From: Mucilaginibacter sp. UBA4741
Lineage (GTDB): Bacteria > Bacteroidota > Bacteroidia > Sphingobacteriales > Sphingobacteriaceae
Assembly (NCBI GenBank): GCA_002403905.1
Contig: DHIR01000261.1
Span: 49,140 to 76,288 of the forward strand
Direction of reading: 5' to 3'
Length of the DNA stretch: 27,149 bases
This document shows, piece by piece, positions 1 through 5,701 of the stretch. Made by a program: the position numbers and the translations under genes. The notes beneath the pieces were generated by a model. It saw only the letters and a list, made by a program, of their open reading frames with translations. It was not told the origin of the DNA and searched no databases. The number at the start of each line of letters is the position of its first letter. Position 1 is the stretch's first letter.

Positions 1-565
1 CAGCGAAAGTATATACTGTACCAGTGCGATTGTATTCATAATTATTATCTGCTGTTTTATTAGCGGGGATATCGGCCAGGCCACCTGCTACGCCCCAGTA
101 CTCGCCACTATTGGTTTGCTCTATCTGGAACTCGTGCGACCGCATCCAGGCGCCATAATCGGCACCGTATTTACCTACGGAGTGGTACAGCAGGCCGCTA
201 TCTTTATTCTTGCCTTTTTTCTGTCCCCATAAAAGTGTACCCCATTTATATTGCAGTTGCAAGTGATAGTTCTCGTATTCCTTTTTGGTGGATATAGCGC
301 CCCAGTTTTCGCCGGATACCCGGATCACATTTTCGCCATCTAATTTAACAATGGTAAATACGTGCCGGGGGTCATTGTTAAGGCCGATGGGGGTGTTATT
401 GATATGATTGCCTTTATCATCCTGGTCAGGGCCAATATAGCTATCCCAGCCGGTTAGGTCCTTGCCATTAAATAATGGTTTCCATACGGACTTTTGTTTG
501 ATTGTGGTAAAACCCAAAACCACAACACAAAGCAACAGTGCCAAAAACAAGTTAGGATATTTCAT
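1..565 (-). CDS. DUF1080 (3-keto-disaccharide hydrolase-like) secreted protein, 3' end cut by window edge
   Basis: Read from an ATG at 565 downward, the frame is open to the window edge (about 188 codons), so the C-terminus is missing. The protein starts MKYPNLFLALLLCVVVLGF, a hydrophobic export signal. It continues with WKPLFNGKDLTGW (about residues 27-40), the hallmark opening of DUF1080 / 3-keto-disaccharide hydrolase domains, a concanavalin-like beta-sandwich. Further typical segments are FTIVKLDGENVIRVSGE, STKKEYENYHLQLQYKWG, and DSGLLYHSVG followed by EFQIEQTNSGEYWG. Family members are exported carbohydrate-active proteins in Bacteroidota; the substrate cannot be told from this fragment. 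It reads away from the small gene at 749. Family call is firm, enzymatic activity is not. Confidence 0.85.
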   Translation of the reverse strand, partial: MKYPNLFLALLLCVVVLGFTTIKQKSVWKPLFNGKDLTGWDSYIGPDQDDKGNHINNTPIGLNNDPRHVFTIVKLDGENVIRVSGENWGAISTKKEYENYHLQLQYKWGTLLWGQKKGKNKDSGLLYHSVGKYGADYGAWMRSHEFQIEQTNSGEYWGVAGGLADIPANKTADNNYEYNRTGTVYTFA

Positions 566-748
566 ATTTATAAAAGGTTTTAGCCGGATGGTTATTGTAC
601 TGCTAACCTACAAAATATCCTTAAATAAAAAAGCAGATGATCAAAAGGTTGTAAGCGAAGTGTAGATGTGTTAATAGGTTAATTAACAATAAGGTAACAC
701 TATCATCAAACCATTTGGTTAACTTTACACATACCTAAGTTTACTGAT

Positions 749-928
749 ATGGATATTGTAATAAATTACTGGTGGGCTTTTATTGGCCTGGCACTTTTGG
801 CTGCATTGGTAATATGGCTGATAGTACGCAATGTAAAAGACGAGAAACGTTATGAAAAAGACCTCATGCAATCAGAAATAAAACCCGAGAAGCATGATGA
901 TGAAGAAGATAAAGCGGTTAAACCTTAA
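749..928 (+). CDS. small single-pass membrane protein (59 aa)
   Basis: A 59-residue frame, starting MDIVINYWWAFIGLALLAAL. One strongly hydrophobic segment (about residues 8-26) is followed by a basic stretch (VRNVKDEKR) and a very charged, acidic tail (KPEKHDDEEDKAVKP), which suggests an N-out or signal-anchor protein with a cytosolic tail. Codon use is like that of neighbouring genes, and frame composition (hydrophobic then charged) supports real coding. I recognise no named family. It stands alone between the divergent DUF1080 gene and a repeat-rich gap, with an A/T-rich leader. Confidence 0.6.
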   Translation: MDIVINYWWAFIGLALLAALVIWLIVRNVKDEKRYEKDLMQSEIKPEKHDDEEDKAVKP

Positions 929-1039
929 CTTGCAAACTTCAACAATTCGCTTGCCGGGCGGCTTTTTTGTTGGTCGGCGGCACCAAATTATAAACCCGGG
1001 GCGAGGGGTTTAAAGGTGTCTGCAGCAATTAACTTAACG

Positions 1040-1207
1040 CGGGTATAAAGCCTTTTGCCGGTAGTAAAAAACACCATTTTTCGGGTGTCAACCCTTTTGC
1101 CGGTAGTAAAAAAGGCCTCTTTTCGGGTATCAGACGTTATGCCGGTAGTAATAAGTGGCGTTTATCGGGTATTAGGTGTTATACCGGTAGTGATTTTTTA
1201 ATTTAAG
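1040..1207. repeat. four-copy 42-nt tandem repeat
   Basis: Units begin at 1040, 1082, 1124 and 1166, exactly 42 nt apart. Each starts with CGGGT and has a conserved core GCCGGTAGTAA (ACCGGTAGTGA in the fourth) about 19 nt in, followed by a variable A/T-rich half. Units 1 and 2 are closest to each other; units 3 and 4 are more diverged, which suggests an old array growing from the left. No ORF with a start codon covers it. Confidence 0.8.
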
Positions 1208-1412
1208 TTACTGATAATCAATAGCATAAGTAAAACTCTTCAAAGAACGAAGTAAAAAATTTATTTGAAATATTTGTGCTGATTTACGGGGCAAACCGCA
1301 AGCGGGGAGTTTACTCAAAGATACGAAAATTTGGGGAAAGGGGCAAGTGAAGATGCCGCCTTGTTAGAATAAATAGGCCAGATCATTGAAATTGATTGCT
1401 TGTTTTTTGGTC

Positions 1413-1463
1413 AGGTAGTCTAAAGACTATGAGCATAGTCGTCCGAAGTTATAAACTTCGGAC
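1413..1463. repeat. cluster of overlapping hairpins
   Basis: TAGTC-TAAA-GACTA (1416-1429) and GACTATG-AG-CATAGTC (1425-1440) share the arm GACTA, so only one of the two can fold at a time. They are followed directly by a perfect 10-bp hairpin GTCCGAAGTT-ATA-AACTTCGGAC (1441-1463). It lies about 30 nt beyond the stop of the minus-strand gene at 1497, so it could serve as its 3' end structure, but there is no T-run. Looks like a dispersed palindromic element. Confidence 0.65.
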
Positions 1464-1496
1464 AGCTGGGGGAAACCATCCCTGATTAGCGGAAGT

Positions 1497-1970
1497 TTAT
1501 TTATCAAACTTAACCGCAGATAGTATCTCAATACATTTAATTATTCTTTTACGTGTTAGCTCAAAATCACCCTTAGAGAAGACTTTTTTACCATCGCCAT
1601 CCCTGAAATTTATTAAGCTAAACTCTTTAGGTATTTTAGCGTCTTCTTTAAAATAGGTGTATACTGGATAATGAGCGAACCTGTTTCTAATTTCTTTTAT
1701 AACCCGTAATTCGGAGAATAACTTATCATATTTTTTTCCAAATTCATCGGGGAATTGACGTTGCATTATTTCTTTGAGTATAGCTATTTTAGCATCAAAG
1801 GTTAAGCGGTCTATTAATACTTCTCTAATGTCTTTATAAAGTGCAGGAGAGTTAACAAAGTAATAAGCCATGTTAATACATATCTTATTTTCAAGTGCAA
1901 TGCAATCGTGGAGAATTACACCACGATAGTGAATACTAAGGTCTACTAATCTTTTGATTTCCTCGTCCAT
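1497..1970 (-). CDS. HEPN-motif protein (157 aa), function unknown
   Basis: A soluble, largely helical, charged 157-residue protein. Residues 95-100 read RNRFAH in the context IKEIRNRFAHYP, matching the R-N-x3-H (Rx4H) active-site motif of HEPN-domain ribonucleases, in the expected place at the start of a late helix. The preceding region (residues 20-90) has the alternating hydrophobic/charged pattern of a helical bundle. Known HEPN proteins are RNases in toxin-antitoxin, abortive infection and RNA-processing systems. No nucleotidyltransferase (MNT) antitoxin lies next to it; divergent small genes at 2022 and 2190 are its only neighbours. The ATG at 1970 is used; a longer opposite-phase frame upstream is a shadow. 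Motif is clear; toxin role is inference. Confidence 0.65.
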   Translation of the reverse strand: MDEEIKRLVDLSIHYRGVILHDCIALENKICINMAYYFVNSPALYKDIREVLIDRLTFDAKIAILKEIMQRQFPDEFGKKYDKLFSELRVIKEIRNRFAHYPVYTYFKEDAKIPKEFSLINFRDGDGKKVFSKGDFELTRKRIIKCIEILSAVKFDK

Positions 1971-2010
1971 TGTGATAGGGTTAAATAAAGTGGATTAAAT
2001 ATAATTACAT

Positions 2011-2018
2011 TATCTTTG
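2011..2018 (+). promoter_or_regulatory. TAnnTTTG-like -7 box immediately before a start codon
   Basis: TATCTTTG fits the Bacteroidota -7 consensus TAnnTTTG exactly, but it ends only 3 nt before the ATG at 2022. I see no good -33 TTTG at the expected distance. If used, transcription would begin at or next to the ATG (leaderless). Chance match remains possible in A/T-rich DNA. Confidence 0.35.
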
Positions 2019-2021
2019 ATT

Positions 2022-2153
2022 ATGGCAAAGAAAGAAGAAACAAAATCAAAACCACGTGCCGAACAATACGAGGAAAAAGTAAAGTTTGCCGGTACGTTAG
2101 AACAAATGATACAAATGGCTGTAAAGCCTAAGCCTAAAAAACAGGCTAAATAA
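2022..2153 (+). CDS. small basic hypothetical protein (43 aa)
   Basis: A 43-residue frame beginning MAKKEETKSKPRAEQYEEKV and continuing KFAGTLEQMIQMAVKPKPKKQAK. The layout (lysine-rich head, a short K-F-x-G-T-hydrophobic core, a KPKPKK tail) resembles tiny Bacteroidota proteins with a V-x-G-T-[FL]-[DE]-[ED]-[LM]-[ILM] core that often sit next to small unknown genes; this likeness is from memory. It is 36 nt upstream of the membrane protein at 2190 on the same strand and probably cotranscribed. Function unknown. Confidence 0.6.
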   Translation: MAKKEETKSKPRAEQYEEKVKFAGTLEQMIQMAVKPKPKKQAK

Positions 2154-2189
2154 ATATTACTTGATTTTATTGCTGCTCTAAAACACCAC

Positions 2190-2540
2190 ATGGACTTTAC
2201 CCTTTTTTTCCTCCCAGTATTACGCCCTTTTTTAGATTGGTGCATTATCAGCCTATCATGGTATTTCACTAAAAAAAGCATGGAGGAATTTCTTGTTAAA
2301 GACAAAGAAACAATTACCACGGGTTTTAAAATACCCAATATGGTTTATATATGCTTTGTGTCGTCCCTTATTGGGGCAGGATTAGGAATTTTTATATATG
2401 GTAACTTTAATTTATCTTACGAATTAGCCATTGTCATTCCCTCGTTAGCAAGTTGCTTATGGTATATGGAAAAACACAACTCAAGTGTTTTAAGCGAGTT
2501 TGCCGAAAAACAAAAAAACAGAACGGAAGATATTATATAA
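2190..2540 (+). CDS. small membrane protein (116 aa), unknown
   Basis: The sequence has a hydrophobic N-terminus (FTLFFLPVLRPFLDWCIISL), then a charged linker (KSMEEFLVKDKETITTGF), then two hydrophobic segments (about residues 49-69, VYICFVSSLIGAGLGIFIYG, and residues 77-91, YELAIVIPSLASCLW), ending in a charged tail rich in K and E. That predicts two to three membrane passes. The ATG at 2190 has no clear Shine-Dalgarno; an internal ATG at 2280 would remove the first hydrophobic part. Follows the 43-aa gene closely, facing away from the HEPN gene. No family recognised. Confidence 0.6.
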   Translation: MDFTLFFLPVLRPFLDWCIISLSWYFTKKSMEEFLVKDKETITTGFKIPNMVYICFVSSLIGAGLGIFIYGNFNLSYELAIVIPSLASCLWYMEKHNSSVLSEFAEKQKNRTEDII

Positions 2541-2837
2541 ATTCCCACTTGTCCCAACTGATATATAGTTACCTGTTTTCCACACTGAAGTTTTTTTGAA
2601 CCTAAAGGAGCAATTAAGTATAGCGTGATACCGTTCGTTTTATTTGCTTGCTTCGTTCCTCAGCAATGACGTGATGGTGAGGTCGGGTGGTGAGTACAAC
2701 CCGTCCACCTGTTTTTACTACACCGCTCCCTTTGCGGGCGGACACCCGCCGCACATTTGTTGGTGATAACACGCAACAAAGGCCATCGCGCAATTAAGAT
2801 CACGGCAATCAAATAATCCTATAAATCATGGTTCAGA
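2541..2837. other. gene-free 297-nt gap with a dispersed-repeat fragment
   Basis: No coding frame is supported. Around 2645-2672, read on the minus strand, the sequence CGTCATTGCTGAGGAACGAA is of a type commonly dispersed in intergenic DNA of this group (from memory). A G/C-rich stretch at 2730-2752 (GCGGGCGGACACCCGCCGC) can fold. The gap separates the end of the + strand pair from the stop of the minus-strand anmK-like gene. Confidence 0.45.
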
Positions 2838-4028
2838 CTACCCTGCAAAACTAAACTTACCCATCAACACACTCGGGTTAGTACCAATAATTAACGGCTC
2901 ACCGGCCAATGCTTCGTTACCCAGCAAGGCAAATAGTATGGCTTCTTTGGCATCGGGGTTAATGCCTAGGGCGGCGGTATCGGCAATGGTGGTGCGGTAG
3001 AGGCGTTTCTCCAGGTATTGCATCACGAAAGGATTTTTGGCCCCGCCGCCACTTACAAACATCTTGGCGCCTTTGGGCAGGTAGGCCCGGGTAAAGTCGG
3101 CAATAGCTTTGGCGGTGAAAGCGCTAAGGGTGGTTATCACATCTTTAGGGTCTATATGGCTGGTGCCAGATCGTTCCTGCGCCTTGCGTACATATTCTTC
3201 ATTAAACAGCTCGGGGCCGGTTGTTTTAGGCGGAGTTTCGGTAAAGAACGGGTGCTTTAACAGGGAACTTAACAAGCCCTCATTCACCTCGCCCGAGAAA
3301 GCAATTTCCGAATCCTCATCAAACGGACGGTTAAAATAATTACGGCAAAAGGTGTCTATCAGGGTATTACCTGGGCCGATGTCTGAGCATAAAACTTTAT
3401 CCATATCACCATTCGCAGGCAAAAAAGTAAGGTTTGAGATCCCGCCAATGTTTACTAGTATGCGGTCCTCTCCGGCTTTGCTGCCCAGCAATACATCGCC
3501 ATATAAAGCAAGCGGAGCGCCCTCGCCACCCGCTGCCATTTGTTTCTGGCGGAAATCGCTAATGGTTAAAATACCGGTCTTAACGGCAATATGGTCGCCA
3601 TCCCCAATTTGTAAGGATGCGTTAGGATAACCTTCTTGCTTATGCAAGCGTTTTGGCGCATGGTAAATGGTTTGGCCATGACTGGCTATAAAATCTACGT
3701 CAGCAGGTTTAACCTGCCAGCTATCCAAAGCCTGCAATATTAGTTCGGCATGATAGGTGCCTATAAAATCGTTGAGTAAACAAACTTTCTCCAAATCAAC
3801 TTGTCGGCGCGAAAAAATGGAGCGCACCTCGCTTTTAAAAAAATCAAGGTAAGGTGTGGTGATAAATTGCAGCAGCTCGCACTGCGTTTGCAAGCCGGTG
3901 CCGGTAAATTGGCACAAGGCAATATCCAACCCATCTAATGATGTGCCCGACATCAGCCCAATACCCATACGCGCCGGTTTTTGGGCGATGATAAAAAGGT
4001 GCTGCAAATTTTTGTTGAGATGTGCCAT
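2838..4028 (-). CDS. anmK: anhydro-N-acetylmuramic acid kinase (AnmK) family
   Basis: AnmK cleaves and phosphorylates 1,6-anhydro-MurNAc to MurNAc-6-P during cytoplasmic murein recycling. Visible family motifs: MGIGLMSGTSLDGLD (residues 21-35), ASHGQTIYH (115-123), QIGDGDHIA (140-148), SDFRQKQMAAGGEGAPL (157-173), NIGGISNLTFL, SDIGPGNTLID and the nucleotide-site FVSGGGAKNPFVM. The start at 4028 (MAHLNKN, 396 aa) is preferred because the upstream extension to 4085 is dispersed repeat DNA. Oddity: the family pattern is DFRxxDxAxGGQGAPL, whose Asp (D182 in characterised AnmK, from memory) is the catalytic base; here that position is Gln163. GH43 lies upstream on the same strand, separated by repeats. 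Family sure; activity less so. Confidence 0.88.
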   Translation of the reverse strand: MAHLNKNLQHLFIIAQKPARMGIGLMSGTSLDGLDIALCQFTGTGLQTQCELLQFITTPYLDFFKSEVRSIFSRRQVDLEKVCLLNDFIGTYHAELILQALDSWQVKPADVDFIASHGQTIYHAPKRLHKQEGYPNASLQIGDGDHIAVKTGILTISDFRQKQMAAGGEGAPLALYGDVLLGSKAGEDRILVNIGGISNLTFLPANGDMDKVLCSDIGPGNTLIDTFCRNYFNRPFDEDSEIAFSGEVNEGLLSSLLKHPFFTETPPKTTGPELFNEEYVRKAQERSGTSHIDPKDVITTLSAFTAKAIADFTRAYLPKGAKMFVSGGGAKNPFVMQYLEKRLYRTTIADTAALGINPDAKEAILFALLGNEALAGEPLIIGTNPSVLMGKFSFAG

Positions 4029-4054
4029 ATCTGTTAGTTTTATACCGCGCCGGG

Positions 4055-4220
4055 GACTCACCCGGTCTACGCTTCGCTGGACCACCCTCTCTTCCGCAAG
4101 CGGGAAAGAGGGTTAGGCTTGCTGCAAAATATCACCCGTAAACAAAGAAATTTTATTTACCCTCTTTCCGCCGAAGGCGAAGAGAGGGTCGACAAGCGTA
4201 GCGATGTCGGGGTGAGTACT
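4055..4220. repeat. pair of opposed double-hairpin repeats between anmK and GH43
   Basis: Copy 1 (4055-4112) reads ACTCACCC, then a GGTC..GACC hairpin, then a strong hairpin CCCTCTCTTCCGC/GCGGGAAAGAGGG. Copy 2 (4159-4220) is the same bipartite element in opposite orientation: CCCTCTTTCCGCC/GGCGAAGAGAGGG, then TCGACAAGCGTAGCGATGTCG, ending GGGTGAGT. Two more copies lie at 5431-5488 and 5528-5585. These sequences supply the false N-terminal extension of the anmK frame. Confidence 0.8.
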
Positions 4221-4273
4221 CGCCACGCCTTTAAGTTAGGCAATTATACATACATCAGCAAACTATTTAACTT

Positions 4274-5305
4274 TTATCCTGCCGGGACAGCCAGTTCGGT
4301 TCCCGCTTTAACAGGGATTCCAAAATCGGGCGAACCATCTTTTTTCCAGGTAAACTTTTGCATCCGTGGCGACCGCTTGCCGCCGCAGCCGCAACCGGGT
4401 GTCGGATTAGCGTGATAAATTATCCAATCCTCTTTACCATTAGGCGATTTAAAAAAGCTGTTATGGCCGGGGGCATATACGCTGTTCTCTACATTGGTTT
4501 GCAATACCGGCTCGGGCGATTTTGTCCATGATTTAGGGTCCATCAAATCTGCCGAGGCTTTCGCTGTAAGCATACCCAAAGCGTAATGGTCCGTCCAACA
4601 TCCGCTGGCCGAATAGATCAGGAACAGTTTGTTACCATGCGCCAATATCTCAGGCCCCTCGTTAACACCTACATGGGGCGGGTTAGCCGTTCCAAATTTT
4701 TCCCAATCATAGTCCGGGCTCGACAGTTTAACCCGGTCGCCTTTTATAGTATAGGGGTTTTCCATTTTGGCTATATAGATGTTTTGCTGGCCGTTGGTAT
4801 CACCCTCCCAGCCAGACCATAGCATATATAGTTCTCCCTTATTTTCAAAAACAGAAACATCAATAGCCCATTTGTTGGTGGCGTCGCCAACCTGCCCCTT
4901 AAAGGTCCATTGTCCGATGGTAGGGTCGGGCGATGGATTTTCAAGCACATATACCCGATGATGGTCGTTACTGCCGTCATCAGCCGCAAAATACATATAC
5001 CATTTGCCTTGTAAAAAATGCAGTTCGGGCGCCCAGATCTCTTTAGAATAATTGGTACCCACAGGCGGTTTCCATATAACCGTACGTGTTGCAGCAGCAA
5101 GCCCCTGCATGGTTTTGGTCTTAATGATCATGAGCCGGGTACCGGTAGAATTGGTGTAATAATAAAAGCCATCATGGTAAATCACCCATGGGTCGGCACC
5201 CGATGGCAGCAACGGATTTGTAAATGTAGCCGGGGCGGTATCCTGCGCACAAACGTTGGTTGTAATTGCAGCAAACAGGTAGAGCGTGAGCAATAGGTAT
5301 TTCAT
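4274..5305 (-). CDS. secreted glycoside hydrolase family 43 (arabinosidase/xylosidase-type)
   Basis: GH43 enzymes are five-bladed beta-propeller, inverting alpha-L-arabinofuranosidases, beta-xylosidases or arabinanases. The 343-aa protein has a signal peptide ending about NVCAQ (residue 21). It starts the catalytic domain with NPLLPSGADPWVIYHDG, where D38 is the predicted base. Then come EIWAPELHFLQGKWYMYFAADDG (split over 89-111), AIDVSVF (D149, pKa-modulating Asp) and NEGPEIL (E216, predicted acid). GHNSFF and a Cys-rich CGCGGKRSPRMQ follow near the C-terminus. It fills a single domain with no CBM. Substrate undetermined. Flanked on both sides by double-hairpin repeats; probably periplasmic or extracellular pentosan side-chain cleavage alongside the DUF1080 protein. 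Confidence 0.88.
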   Translation of the reverse strand: MKYLLLTLYLFAAITTNVCAQDTAPATFTNPLLPSGADPWVIYHDGFYYYTNSTGTRLMIIKTKTMQGLAAATRTVIWKPPVGTNYSKEIWAPELHFLQGKWYMYFAADDGSNDHHRVYVLENPSPDPTIGQWTFKGQVGDATNKWAIDVSVFENKGELYMLWSGWEGDTNGQQNIYIAKMENPYTIKGDRVKLSSPDYDWEKFGTANPPHVGVNEGPEILAHGNKLFLIYSASGCWTDHYALGMLTAKASADLMDPKSWTKSPEPVLQTNVENSVYAPGHNSFFKSPNGKEDWIIYHANPTPGCGCGGKRSPRMQKFTWKKDGSPDFGIPVKAGTELAVPAG

Positions 5306-5701
5306 GATATTTTGGTTTGAAGTGTAATTTTAGTTAAAAAATGGGGAAGTAGCAAAAGCCTCACCCCAACCCCTCTCCAAAGGAGAGGGGCTTTTAAACG
5401 CTTCGCGAGTTACTCACCGCCAAACTAACTCACCCTCTTTATCGCTTGCGAAGAGAGGGTGATCGAGCGAAGCGATGATCGGGTGAGTCCTAATGAAGCG
5501 ACATTACCGCCAATGCATTTCGGCGGTTACTCACCCCGACTACGCTACGCTGGTCGGCCCTCTCTTTGCTGCGCATAAAGAGGGCGGAGAAGGGTTTTAT
5601 ATTTTTTATGCGTCTGCCTCACCCCAACTCCTCTCCTTTTGAGAGGGCAGGATAAGGCAATTTTATTATATTTGTCCCAGCCCATCCAACCCACAACATT
5701 T
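5306..5701. repeat. 396-nt intergenic stretch packed with hairpin repeats
   Basis: Contains a perfect 9-bp hairpin CCCCTCTCC-AAA-GGAGAGGGG (5370-5390). It also has a double-hairpin element at 5431-5488 (oriented like the one at 4159), another at 5528-5585 (oriented like the one at 4055), and a further CTCTCCTTTTGAGAG hairpin (5632-5646). The last 60 nt carry the promoter of the NagB fusion gene. No ORF. Confidence 0.75.
5667..5674 (+). promoter_or_regulatory. -7 promoter box for the nagB-like gene
   Basis: TATATTTG matches the Bacteroidota -7 consensus TAnnTTTG exactly, 27 nt before the chosen ATG at 5702, giving a short leader of about 20 nt. A TTTG at 5638-5641 is further upstream (25 nt gap) than the usual 19-21, so the -33 box is weak. 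Supports the start at 5702 over the extended frame at 5639. Confidence 0.5.

Larger units (their letters stand above)
929..1496. other. 568-nt gene-free stretch with tandem repeats and hairpins
   Basis: I find no convincing coding region here. It holds a possible hairpin at 992-1012 (AAACCC..GGGTTT), four copies of a 42-nt tandem repeat at 1040-1207, an A/T-rich stretch, and a cluster of hairpins at 1416-1463 just downstream of the stop codon of the minus-strand HEPN gene. Short minus-strand frames across the repeats are open only because 42 is a multiple of three, and are not called as genes. Confidence 0.6.

Noticed and set aside
1048..1165. minus-strand repetitive peptide gene across the 42-nt repeats
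   Set aside because: The open frame lacks a suitable start and ribosome site, and is interrupted within the fourth unit; openness follows from the unit length being a multiple of three.
1040..1207. CRISPR array
   Set aside because: Repeat and spacer are not separable: similarity runs through the whole 42-nt unit, only four diverged copies exist, and no cas genes are near.
1946..2338. 130-codon minus-strand frame overlapping the HEPN start and both small plus-strand genes
   Set aside because: It is antisense to two better-supported genes, overlaps the HEPN gene, and its composition (runs of C, S, I without pattern) fits a shadow frame.
4029..4085. 19-residue N-terminal extension of AnmK
   Set aside because: Encoded by the double-hairpin repeat; the conserved protein begins at the ATG at 4028.
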